DNA of 19,958 bases, taken from CAZTXD01 sp964617995. Its GTDB lineage: Bacteria > Actinomycetota > Acidimicrobiia > Spongiisociales > ZC4RG35. The notes under the pieces were generated by a model, which saw nothing but the letters and a program-made list of their open reading frames with translations, searched no databases and was not told the origin of the DNA. The stretch is from positions 1 through 19,958 of the forward strand of contig CAZTXD010000059.1 in the NCBI GenBank assembly GCA_964617995.1. The letters run 5' to 3'. The translations under genes were made by a program, and so were the position numbers. Below, in pieces: positions 1 through 6,868 of the stretch. How positions within the stretch are numbered: the first letter of the stretch is position 1; every line of letters begins with the position of its first letter.

Positions 1-83
1 AACGTGTGTTCGCTCATACCGTGAACATACAAGACCCCACCGACAGAAACCAGGGGGTCGTGAGGGTCCCAGGGCGGATTTCC

Positions 84-668
84 TCAGTGTGGGTCGCGGC
101 CTATCAGACCGAGCAGACGATGCTGCAACGGGGCCCCCTCGGGAACCTCGATCTCGGACCCGAACACCTCCACTCCCGGACCGAAGGCGCCAGGGGTACG
201 CAGCTTCTCCCACATGGCTGCGGGTATGGCCGTCAGCGCCGACCAGATGAGCTGGACGTCTTCGGGATCCATCGTCTCGTCCTGGCCGGTAGCGCGGGCG
301 AGGTCCCATCCATGGAGGACCATGTCCTCACTCACCACCCGATCTATGTGCTCTTCCGCCGTCATCCGACCGGAGGGAGTGTCGCACCTCGTCGCCGCCA
401 GTTCGGGATCTGCGAGGATCGCCTCGACGTCTCCCCGGGCCGATCGAAAGGCTCCCAGAGGATCGCCGTCTATCGACGGGCCTGAACTGAGAACACGGTC
501 GAGCGGGCGCAGCATGGCGCCATGCATCTCGACGATGTGCCCCACGACGTCACGGGCAGTCCAATTCTCGCAGGGGGAAGGGTTCGACCACTGCTCGGGC
601 AAGACCGCTGCGACCTTCGCCTCGAACGCATCGGCACGACGGTGGTATCGCGAGCTGATATCGCTCAC
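84..668 (-). CDS. TIGR03086-type DinB/mycothiol-dependent isomerase family protein
   Basis: The 194-residue protein looks like the TIGR03086/MDMPI family, DinB-like four-helix metal-binding proteins of actinomycetes. Several members act with mycothiol as thiol cofactor; the reaction of this one is unknown. The family signature is visible: PCENWTARDVVGH near residues 32-44, with His44 as a likely metal ligand, and DMVLHGWDLA near 115-124, with Asp115 and His119 as further candidates. I chose the GTG start at 668 because a strong AAAGGAG lies 5 nt upstream. The ATG at 692 would add eight residues and has a weaker AAGG. The gene ends near the window start and is followed by the PPOX gene upstream on the same strand, 83 bp away. 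Family assignment is fairly sure; function is not. Confidence 0.85.
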   Translation of the reverse strand: MSDISSRYHRRADAFEAKVAAVLPEQWSNPSPCENWTARDVVGHIVEMHGAMLRPLDRVLSSGPSIDGDPLGAFRSARGDVEAILADPELAATRCDTPSGRMTAEEHIDRVVSEDMVLHGWDLARATGQDETMDPEDVQLIWSALTAIPAAMWEKLRTPGAFGPGVEVFGSEIEVPEGAPLQHRLLGLIGRDPH

Positions 669-673
669 ATCGA

Positions 674-680
674 CTCCTTT
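674..680 (-). promoter_or_regulatory. Shine-Dalgarno site deciding the start of the DinB-like gene
   Basis: The minus strand reads AAAGGAG here, then 5 nt, then GTG at 668. It is a better match to the anti-SD than the AAGG in front of the ATG at 692, so it supports the shorter protein. Confidence 0.6.
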
Positions 681-751
681 CGACGACGGCATGCTTCGCC
701 TTACGGATTCGACGACACAGGAGGGCAGACATCACCGGTGGTCCCCGGACC

Positions 752-1177
752 TCAGCCGGCGTCATCCCTCCAGGAACCCACCCCGTAGATCTTCTCGATC
801 CCGATGCGGGTGACGAACCCATCCGGGGCGTCTCTCATGGGAAACACGGCCCCGGGCCCCAGATAGAGAGGGGCGAGGCGATCCATCACCGCCAGAGCAT
901 CGCCCTCGGTGACGGTGGCACGACCGCGCACGACGAGATAGGGATGGAGGAGCTCGCCGCCCGACTCGTTGGCCTGAAACGAAACGGTGACGCGGGGGTC
1001 TCGCCTCAGGTTCCGGAGCTTGAGTTGGTCGGAGAAGGTGGCGAACACGAGCTCGTCTCCGTCCAGGCCCGCCCAGGCCATGGAAACGTGGGGTGTTCCG
1101 TCGTGGTTGAGGGTGACGACATGAGCCAGTGGCCCCGACTCCATGAAACGTCTGACCGCTGGTGTGATCATCTCCAT
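752..1177 (-). CDS. PPOX-class F420-dependent oxidoreductase (TIGR03618-like)
   Basis: This 141-residue protein is a single split-barrel flavin-reductase-like domain. The order is typical: an N-terminal beta stretch LAHVVTLNHDGTPHVSMAW near 18-35, then a cofactor phosphate-binding region KLRNLRRDPRVTVSF near 53-67, then GELLHPYLVVRGRATV in the middle. Actinobacterial members bind F420 (some FMN) and reduce varied small molecules; the substrate cannot be read from the sequence. The ATG at 1177 has no SD, but a TATCCT box lies 6 nt upstream, suggesting a leaderless mRNA. A second in-frame ATG two codons in has no better site. It is divergent from the isocitrate-lyase-like gene. F420 use is inferred from family and phylum. 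Confidence 0.85.
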   Translation of the reverse strand: MEMITPAVRRFMESGPLAHVVTLNHDGTPHVSMAWAGLDGDELVFATFSDQLKLRNLRRDPRVTVSFQANESGGELLHPYLVVRGRATVTEGDALAVMDRLAPLYLGPGAVFPMRDAPDGFVTRIGIEKIYGVGSWRDDAG

Positions 1178-1183
1178 ACAGCG

Positions 1184-1189
1184 AGGATA
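1184..1189 (-). promoter_or_regulatory. Candidate -10 box of a leaderless promoter for the PPOX gene
   Basis: The minus strand reads TATCCT, fitting TANNNT, and ends 6 nt before the ATG at 1177. No convincing -35 is seen 17 bp upstream. Absence of an SD and this spacing are typical of leaderless actinobacterial genes. Confidence 0.35.
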
Positions 1190-1277
1190 GGTTGATGGCT
1201 ACTGCGTCCCGCCCGGGAGTGTCCCGGCATGGTGAGTGCCGGCTGCAGAGGAAGGTCCGCTACCAGCGAGGTGGAAG

Positions 1278-2114
1278 GTGACGAATGGCTCCCGACAGGT
1301 GATCCCCGATGCGCGGGCCCGATTCGAAGAGCTGCATCAACGGGGAATCTTCATGATGCTGAACCCGTGGGATGTCGGATCGGCCCGGTTGCTGGTCTCG
1401 CTCGGCTTCCCCGCCCTGGCCACGACCAGTTCTGGCCTGGCCGCATCAATGGGACGGATGGATCAGCAGGTGAGCCTGGACGAGCTGGTGGATCATGTCG
1501 GCGCCCTCGTCGATGCGGTGGACGTTCCGATCAGCGTCGATGCCGAGAACTGCTTCGCGCTCACACCGTCCGGGGCTGCCGAGAACGTGGAAAGGGTCGC
1601 CGGGACCGGTGCTGCGGGGATCTCGATCGAGGATTTTCATCCTGAGGACGGCCTGTATGTACGGGAAGAAGCCGCTGATCGAGTGAGGGCGGCGGCGGAG
1701 GCGGCACATAGCCACCAGATGGTGCTCACGGCCCGGGCCGAGAATCATCTCTACGGCGTCGACGATCTCCCTGACACGATCGCCCGCCTCGTCGCCTACC
1801 GGAAAGCCGGCGCCGATGTGCTCTACGCCCCCGGGCTCGAGGCTGCAGGGGCGATCGGGCAGTTGGTTGATGCGGTCGGAGGTCCCGTCAATGTCCTGCT
1901 TCGTCGGCGTGGTCCCAGCGTGAGGGAGCTCCGCGAACTGGGTGTCCGGCGGGTATCGACGGGAGGTTCCCTCGCATTCGCCGCTTACGGGGCCGCCGTT
2001 TCGGCGGCGCGAGAGCTTCTCGGGCATGGCACGTCCTCCTACATCGACCACGTATTGGCCATGGCCGACCGTGAGGCCGCCTTCGCTCCCGGGCGGCGAC
2101 CGCCCGACGGGTAG
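1278..2114 (+). CDS. Isocitrate lyase/phosphoenolpyruvate mutase family protein
   Basis: The 278-residue TIM-barrel protein belongs to the PEP mutase/isocitrate lyase superfamily, whose members make or break C-C or C-P bonds next to a carboxylate using Mg2+. Visible signatures are LNPWDVGSARLL (28-39), TTSSGLAASMG (49-59), the metal-site strand ISVDAENCF (85-93) with Asp88 and Glu90, and GISIEDFHP (114-122) with Glu118 and Asp119. The KKCGH catalytic motif of true isocitrate lyase is absent, so it is not AceA; a lyase acting on a small oxo- or hydroxy-acid is possible. The GTG at 1278 is chosen because GAGG lies 6 nt upstream; an upstream GTG at 1236 adds 14 unconserved-looking residues. A RidA gene follows after 38 bp, so they may be cotranscribed. 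Confidence 0.85.
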   Translation: MTNGSRQVIPDARARFEELHQRGIFMMLNPWDVGSARLLVSLGFPALATTSSGLAASMGRMDQQVSLDELVDHVGALVDAVDVPISVDAENCFALTPSGAAENVERVAGTGAAGISIEDFHPEDGLYVREEAADRVRAAAEAAHSHQMVLTARAENHLYGVDDLPDTIARLVAYRKAGADVLYAPGLEAAGAIGQLVDAVGGPVNVLLRRRGPSVRELRELGVRRVSTGGSLAFAAYGAAVSAARELLGHGTSSYIDHVLAMADREAAFAPGRRPPDG

Positions 2115-2152
2115 AGTCGGCGGGCGCCATAACGACACCGCGGAGGAAGCGA

Positions 2153-2539
2153 ATGGTAAGAGCCCGAACCGTGTCCGTCCCCGGCATGCTCCGCCTCCCC
2201 ACCTTCTCTCATGCTGTCGTGGCAGGAGACTTCATCTACGTGTCCGGCATCGTGGGGACGGCGGGCGAGGAGATAGTTCTGGTCGAGGGCGGAATCGGGC
2301 CGGAGACCGCCCAGATACTCGAGAACATCGAGCGCATCCTCGACACATGCGACGCCGACCGCCACGACATCGTCAAGGTCGACATCTTCTTGAGGGACAT
2401 GGCCGACTTCGAGCTCCTCAACGAGACCTACCAGGACTTCTTCGGGGATGACCCTCCGGCGCGCATCACGGTGGCAGCAGTCGATCTCGCCCTGGGAGCG
2501 GCCGTCGAGATCGACTGCGTCGCCTACAAACCCCGATAA
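2153..2539 (+). CDS. RidA family (YjgF/YER057c/UK114) protein
   Basis: This 128-residue protein has the RidA fold sequence pattern: FIYVSGIVG (27-35), an ENIERIL helix (58-64), VKVDIFLRDMADF (75-87), and the C-terminal PPARITVAAVDLALGAAVEIDCVA (101-124). Arg104 matches the arginine that anchors the substrate carboxylate in enamine/imine deaminases, and Glu119 matches the acid of the active pocket. A deaminase role on reactive enamines such as 2-aminoacrylate is therefore possible. The start is firm: GGAGGAAG sits just before the ATG. It lies 38 bp after the PEP-mutase-like gene, so the two may share a transcript; whether RidA clears an intermediate of that enzyme is speculation. Confidence 0.9.
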   Translation: MVRARTVSVPGMLRLPTFSHAVVAGDFIYVSGIVGTAGEEIVLVEGGIGPETAQILENIERILDTCDADRHDIVKVDIFLRDMADFELLNETYQDFFGDDPPARITVAAVDLALGAAVEIDCVAYKPR

Positions 2540-2667
2540 GTGGGCTGACCGGGGCGGGGTGTCCGGGGACGAGTCCGCCCTGGCCGAAGGTCCCGATCGT
2601 CGGTCTCCCCGTGGCGTCGTAGAGGGCGGGTCGATGCGGGTCGGGCTCCACCAGCGCCCGAGCCGTC

Positions 2668-2673
2668 TACCGT
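2668..2673 (+). promoter_or_regulatory. Candidate -10 box of a leaderless promoter for the P-type ATPase
   Basis: TACCGT lies 7 nt before the ATG at 2681, and no SD is present between them. The 141-bp gap after ridA leaves room for an independent promoter. No clear -35 is visible. Confidence 0.3.
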
Positions 2674-2680
2674 TCCGAGA

Positions 2681-4612
2681 ATGAGCCGGGTCCGACTATT
2701 CGTACAGTCGCGGCAGGGGATGGTGGCCCTCGGATCGGTGCTGGCCATCGCCGCTTCGTTGATCCTGGATCTGGCCGACGCCTCCGAATCGGTCACCGTT
2801 CTCCCGCTCATGGTGATCGTCGTCGTCGGTGGGGTGCCACTGGTGTGGGTGATAACCCGCGACCTGATCGCCCGCACGCCCGGAGCGGACCTGCTGGCGG
2901 CCATCGCCATCGTCACCGCGGTTCTCCTCGACGAATGGCTGGTCGCTGCGATCATCGTGCTGATGCTCTCCGGCGGGGAGGCGCTGGAGGAAGCCGCCAC
3001 AGCCCGGGCGTCTCGGGTGCTGGAGGCTCTCGCCAAACGGGCGCCGTCGATAGCCCACCGGCTCGTCAACGGTGCCCCCAGCGACCGCACCGAGGACGTA
3101 CCCGTCGAGGAGATAGCCGTTGGTGATCGTGTCGTCGTTCTCCCTCACGAGGTGTGCCCCGTCGACGGCGAGGTGCTCACCGGCCACGGCTCGATGGACG
3201 AGTCCTACCTGACGGGCGAACCGTTCGTGATCACCAAGTCGGTGGGATCGATGGTCCTCTCCGGCGCGATCAACGGCGATGACGCTCTGGTGGTGGTGGC
3301 GAGCAGGACCACTGCGGATTCACGGTACGCCCAGATCATGGGGGTGCTGACCGAGGCGGAGGAGAATCGACCCCGAATCCGGCGGCTCGCCGACCGCCTC
3401 GGAGCCTGGTACACGGTGCTGGCTCTGGCGATGGGCGTCCTGGGATGGGTGGTCTCAGACGACCCGGAGCGGTTCCTGTCGGTGATGGTGATCGCCACTC
3501 CGTGCCCGCTTCTGATCGCCGTGCCCGTGGCGATCGTCGGAGCGATCTCGCTGGCAGCGAGGTCGGCCATCATCATCAAGGATCCCGGCATCCTCGAACG
3601 GCTCCCTACCACCACGACGATGATGTTCGACAAGACCGGGACACTCACCTACGGCAGGCCGGTACTCACAGACCTCGAGCCTGCCGACGGCGTCGATCCC
3701 GATGAGGTGCTGAGACTCGCTGGCGCGCTCGAGCGGTACTCCCGCCATCCGCTGTCATCGGCGGTGGTCGACGCCGCCGAGGAGCGCCTCGGCGACAGAG
3801 TCTCCGCCTCGGTGGAGCGCCTCTCCGAGCGGCCGGGGGAAGGCCTGACGGGAGCGGTCGACGGTCACAGGATCCGGATCACAAGCCGAGGCCGGGCCCT
3901 CGAGTTGCTGGGCGAAGGGGCCGCCATTCCGCCCGAGTTGGGTGGAATGGAGGCTGTGGTCCTCGTGGACGACGCCTACGCCGCCACCCTGCGCTTCCGG
4001 GACGAGCCTCGTATGGGGTCGTGGGAGTTCGTGCAGCACTTGGGTCCGCGTCATGGAGTGGCCCGCACGATGCTGATCTCGGGTGACCGATCCTCGGAGG
4101 TGTGGTATCTGGCCGAGAAGGTCGGCATCACAGAAGTTCACGCCGGTGCCTCTCCCGAGGAGAAACTGGCGATAGTGAAGGCGGAGGGTCTGACGGGTAC
4201 GACTCTCTTCCTGGGCGACGGCATCAACGACGCGCCGGCGATGACCGCCGCCGACATCGGAATCGCTTTCGGTCAGGAGAGCGACATAACCTCGGAGGCG
4301 GCGGGAGCGGTGGTCCTCGACTCATCTTTGGAGCGCCTCGACGAGTTGCTCCATATCGGTGAGCGAATGAGACGAATCGCTCTCCAGAGCGCGCTGGGCG
4401 GCATCGCCCTGTCGATGATCGGCATGGTGCTAGCGGTGCTCGGCATGCTCCCTCCACTCATCGGCGCCATCGCCCAGGAGGGCATCGATCTACTGGCGAT
4501 CCTCAATGCTGCCCGGGTGGTGGCCTTGCGCCGCCCGATGGCCGACTATCACGACTATCCCCTCCCCACTCCCGAAGAGTTGGCTACCTCCGACTCGGCG
4601 CACATCGGCTGA
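2681..4612 (+). CDS. Heavy-metal P1B-type ATPase, TPC subtype, no N-terminal metal-binding domain
   Basis: The 643-residue membrane pump moves a metal cation using ATP. Four hydrophobic helices lie within residues 14-98, then the actuator domain with TGEP (178-181), two helices around 240-290, the P and N domains, and two C-terminal helices near 565-615. Catalytic landmarks are the phosphorylated Asp317 in DKTGTLT, His356-Pro357 of the nucleotide-binding HP motif, and GDGINDAP (512-519). The helix-6 metal motif is TPCP (273-276) rather than CPC or SPC, and the last helix carries QEGID in place of HEGG-type motifs. TPC pumps are grouped as P1B-5, with poorly settled substrates (Ni, Fe or Co suggested). 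No CXXC or His-rich N-terminal domain exists: the protein starts at the membrane region. No metal-responsive regulator is adjacent. Confidence 0.9.
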   Translation: MSRVRLFVQSRQGMVALGSVLAIAASLILDLADASESVTVLPLMVIVVVGGVPLVWVITRDLIARTPGADLLAAIAIVTAVLLDEWLVAAIIVLMLSGGEALEEAATARASRVLEALAKRAPSIAHRLVNGAPSDRTEDVPVEEIAVGDRVVVLPHEVCPVDGEVLTGHGSMDESYLTGEPFVITKSVGSMVLSGAINGDDALVVVASRTTADSRYAQIMGVLTEAEENRPRIRRLADRLGAWYTVLALAMGVLGWVVSDDPERFLSVMVIATPCPLLIAVPVAIVGAISLAARSAIIIKDPGILERLPTTTTMMFDKTGTLTYGRPVLTDLEPADGVDPDEVLRLAGALERYSRHPLSSAVVDAAEERLGDRVSASVERLSERPGEGLTGAVDGHRIRITSRGRALELLGEGAAIPPELGGMEAVVLVDDAYAATLRFRDEPRMGSWEFVQHLGPRHGVARTMLISGDRSSEVWYLAEKVGITEVHAGASPEEKLAIVKAEGLTGTTLFLGDGINDAPAMTAADIGIAFGQESDITSEAAGAVVLDSSLERLDELLHIGERMRRIALQSALGGIALSMIGMVLAVLGMLPPLIGAIAQEGIDLLAILNAARVVALRRPMADYHDYPLPTPEELATSDSAHIG

Positions 4613-4653
4613 GGCGGCGACGGTCGAGGATGAGACGGACGGAGGGAAACCAA

Positions 4654-4785
4654 GTGCAAGGCCCGACCGACGTGTTCCTGCGCCAGCATTACCTGGACTC
4701 AGGTTCAGACGATCGTCGGCTCCTATTGCCGAACTCTCAGCCAGGAAGTCGCCTAGCTCTCGTTCACGCCACTCGGGCCTTGCAC
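4654..4785 (-). promoter_or_regulatory. TPP riboswitch (THI-box) aptamer, orphan
   Basis: Read on the minus strand, this stretch has the TPP aptamer signature. A CTAGG/CCTGG hairpin is followed directly by CTGAGAG (4740-4734). Then comes ACCTGA (4704-4699), and then the pyrophosphate-sensor arm, a CCAG/CTGG stem around GTAATG, ending GGCGCAGGAA (4684-4675). A short P1 (CGTG 4768-4765 with CACG 4674-4671) closes the core. A perfect 13-bp inverted repeat (4785-4773 with 4666-4654) extends P1 to about 20 pairs with one mismatch. The same signature occurs upstream of thiamin genes in bacteria. Here, however, the next gene in the direction of transcription is antisense: the P-type ATPase ends at 4612 on the other strand. 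No thiamin gene is in the window. Confidence 0.88.
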
Positions 4786-4790
4786 GATCG

Positions 4791-4796
4791 AATATA
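4791..4796 (-). promoter_or_regulatory. Candidate -10 box in front of the TPP riboswitch
   Basis: The minus strand reads TATATT, ending 5 nt before the first base of the 13-bp closing stem. Transcription would then begin at or within the stem, which would make the riboswitch RNA an independent transcript rather than a tail of the glycosylase mRNA. No good -35 is seen. Confidence 0.4.
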
Positions 4797-4802
4797 GGCG
4801 CG

Positions 4803-4840
4803 GGCACCCCGGGATGCCTAGAGAACGCGAAATATTCTCT
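4803..4840 (-). terminator. Two adjacent hairpins after the glycosylase gene, possible terminator
   Basis: Downstream of the stop at 4857 the minus strand forms AGAGAA/TTCTCT (4840-4820, 9-nt loop) and then GGCATCCC/GGGGTGCC (4818-4803, one T-G wobble). No T-run follows, so termination is uncertain. They lie between the glycosylase gene and the riboswitch. Confidence 0.35.
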
Positions 4841-4856
4841 TCCGGCTCCAAGAACC

Positions 4857-6107
4857 TCATACGGCTTTGCGGAGCGCGTCCGCCAGGTCGCCTTTGCGAC
4901 CGACGGCTATGTCACCCAGATCGAGCCAGCCCGCCATCTCTCGGAGTTCGTCTGCCAGCTCCCGGGCGACATGGACGACGTCGACGCCGTCTTCGAGGAA
5001 GGCCCCCGGGACACGAAGGACTCCCGCCCGGCGATCCGCCTTGAGATCCACGCGGGCGACGAACTCGTCACCGAGGAGGAACGGGAAGACGTAGTACCCG
5101 TATGTCCGTTTGGGAGCGGGAACGTAGATCTCGATGCGGTAGGTGAAGTCGAACAGCCGCTCGAGACGGTCGCGGTCCCACACCAGGGGATCGAAGGGGT
5201 TTATCAGGTTCCGCGTGTCGATCGAGCGAGGAATCGTGGACTGAGGATGGATGTAGGCAGGTTCCGACCAGCCCCTCACCTCCACCTCCATCAACGACCC
5301 GTCGGCTACCAGACGCGAGATCGTGCGTCTGCCCTGGTCGACCCGGAGCCAGAAATAGTGGCTCAGGTCGCGGACCGTGCCGACACCGCTGGCTTTGGCC
5401 GCCCGGAGGATCAGGCGTTCCCTGGCGTCATCGTCGTCGGGATGCGGGCCGTTCAGGTATTCAGGAGGGATGACCCGCTCGACGATGTCGTAGTAGCGGG
5501 TGAAGTTGCGCCGGAAAGGAACCGAGACCCGGCCGGTCGAGAACAGATGCTCGAGTGCGACCTTGCCGTCGGCCCATCCCCACCAGGGTCCACTCCGCTC
5601 CCCCGGCTCTTCGAGATCGGCCACGGTGAGCGGCCCGCGCTCGACGACCTGCCGATACACCGACTCGACATAGCCGGGGACCCTGCCGTTGAGCTCGGTG
5701 ATCCTCCTGCCGGCATCCTCGGCAATCCTCGCCATGCGGGGCCTATAGAGAGGGAAGTCCTCGATGGGACAGAACGACGCCATCCGCGCCCAATACTCGA
5801 AGATGCGCCGCTCTTCCAACGCTCGCCACAGCAAGTCAGGGTCGTATGGTCCCAACCGCGAGTAGAGGGTGAGCTGGTGGGCCCGTTCGACGACGTTGAC
5901 CGAGTCGATCTGGAGCAGGCTCATCCTCCGAATGCCGCGGCGGAGGTGGCCCAGGTTCGGTGAGACCGATGGCCGCGGGGAGGAAAGGCCCTGGGCGGCG
6001 ATGGCAGCCCGCCGAGCCTCTGCCGGGGAGAGCCGTCTCATCGGTTGGCATGACGGAGCAGGCAGCTCCAGTCCGTAGAACGGGCAGCGGCGAATGCCGA
6101 CCGACAT
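4857..6107 (-). CDS. Winged-helix DNA glycosylase of the AlkX/YcaQ (HTH_42) family
   Basis: The 416-residue protein matches the HTH_42 family, close in length to E. coli YcaQ (about 410). That enzyme unhooks DNA interstrand crosslinks and cleaves N-alkylated bases. The family opening LSPAEARRAAIAAQG (27-40) is present. The catalytic QxD motif appears as Gln66-Ile67-Asp68, followed by VERAHQLTLYSRLG (73-86). Q-x-D rather than Q-x-Q points to the AlkX/YcaQ branch, not the toxin-resistance AlkZ branch. The ATG at 6107 has GAAGGG 6 nt upstream. An ATG at 6041 gives a 394-residue protein starting at MRRLSPAEA but has no SD, so the first 22 residues are uncertain. It is divergent from the RibD-like reductase. 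A housekeeping repair role is inferred. Confidence 0.88.
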   Translation of the reverse strand: MSVGIRRCPFYGLELPAPSCQPMRRLSPAEARRAAIAAQGLSSPRPSVSPNLGHLRRGIRRMSLLQIDSVNVVERAHQLTLYSRLGPYDPDLLWRALEERRIFEYWARMASFCPIEDFPLYRPRMARIAEDAGRRITELNGRVPGYVESVYRQVVERGPLTVADLEEPGERSGPWWGWADGKVALEHLFSTGRVSVPFRRNFTRYYDIVERVIPPEYLNGPHPDDDDARERLILRAAKASGVGTVRDLSHYFWLRVDQGRRTISRLVADGSLMEVEVRGWSEPAYIHPQSTIPRSIDTRNLINPFDPLVWDRDRLERLFDFTYRIEIYVPAPKRTYGYYVFPFLLGDEFVARVDLKADRRAGVLRVPGAFLEDGVDVVHVARELADELREMAGWLDLGDIAVGRKGDLADALRKAV

Positions 6108-6113
6108 CTGTTT

Positions 6114-6119
6114 CCCTTC
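6114..6119 (-). promoter_or_regulatory. Shine-Dalgarno site supporting the 6107 start of the glycosylase
   Basis: GAAGGG on the minus strand, 6 nt before ATG 6107. The competing ATG at 6041 has no purine-rich site at a suitable distance. Confidence 0.45.
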
Positions 6120-6211
6120 GCCACGCCGCCAGAGTAACGCGACCCCGCGACGCGATGACTTCGGCCACGCCGGATCGTCGATATGGTCGAGTCGTCTCAC
6201 AGGGGTGTCAG

Positions 6212-6814
6212 ATGAGCAAAGTGATCGCCGGAATCACGACATCGGTCGACGGTTACTACACGGGACCCGATGACGGACCCGGCCGGGGACTTGGAATCGG
6301 CGGAGAGCGGCTCCACTACTGGGTGTTCGGCGGACCGTGGACATACGAAGAAGACCCGAGGGGAGAGCCCACGGGTGAGGACGCGGCGTGGCTGGAGGCT
6401 GCCACCACCCGAGTGGGAGCCGTAATCGGAGGACGCGGGACGTTCGAGGCCGCCGGCCGTTGGGGCGGAAGCAATCCCTGGGGGGTACCCTTCTTCATCG
6501 TCACCCACCGAACCGAGGAGCAACCCGACCCCTCTGCCGGCTTCACCTTCGTCGAGGGATTGGAAACGGCGGTTCGGCTGGCGCGGGCGGCCGCCGGGGA
6601 CAGGGACGTGAGCATCATGGGGGGTGGGGACATCATCCGCCAGGCGCTCGCTTCCGGCCTGGTCGACGAGCTGTCCATCGTGATCGCATCGGTGGTGTTG
6701 GGAGGCGGGAAACGCCTCTTCGATGGTTTCGACAGGTCCATGGACCTCGAGCACATCGGGGTTCGCCAGTCGCCTTTCGCCACGTTCGTGGACTACCGGG
6801 TGACGAACCGGTGA
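6212..6814 (+). CDS. Dihydrofolate reductase/RibD C-terminal domain family protein
   Basis: The 200-residue protein has the RibD_C/DHFR-like fold. The opening MSKVIAGITTSVDGYYTG corresponds to the first strand and the substrate loop; VGAVIGGRGTFEAAGRWGG (72-90) resembles the nucleotide-binding turn; and VSIMGGGDIIRQALASGLVDELSIVIASVVLGGGKRLF (around 137-175) is the hallmark of the family, where the Gly-rich turn binds NADPH. Such stand-alone proteins (YyaP/YwjB-like) are rarely characterised and this one is unlikely to be the essential FolA. AGGGG lies 6 nt before the ATG; longer in-frame starts extend into the divergent glycosylase gene and are rejected. The VOC gene follows after 54 bp. Confidence 0.88.
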   Translation: MSKVIAGITTSVDGYYTGPDDGPGRGLGIGGERLHYWVFGGPWTYEEDPRGEPTGEDAAWLEAATTRVGAVIGGRGTFEAAGRWGGSNPWGVPFFIVTHRTEEQPDPSAGFTFVEGLETAVRLARAAAGDRDVSIMGGGDIIRQALASGLVDELSIVIASVVLGGGKRLFDGFDRSMDLEHIGVRQSPFATFVDYRVTNR

Positions 6815-6868
6815 GATGGGCCCGACCCTGTCGAGCTATCGTCGGCCGAGACGAGGAGGAGTCCAATA

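Noticed and set aside
7..27. TGTTC and GAACA separated by 11 nt at the window start, considered as a LexA-type box
   Set aside because: Actinobacterial LexA boxes read GAAC then GTTC; the half-sites here are in the opposite order and widely spaced.
2553..2581. Possible terminator hairpin (GGGCGG...CCGCCC) after ridA
   Set aside because: Only 6-bp arms around a long loop in GC-rich sequence; not distinguishable from chance.
4490..4807. 105-codon minus-strand open frame across the riboswitch, considered as its target gene
   Set aside because: Its ATG lies upstream of the aptamer and the frame runs through it and into antisense of the ATPase; no family resemblance and no SD.
4506..5963. Plus-strand open frame of 485 codons
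   Set aside because: It is antisense to the glycosylase gene, overlaps the ATPase 3' end and shows no domain; an artefact of high GC.
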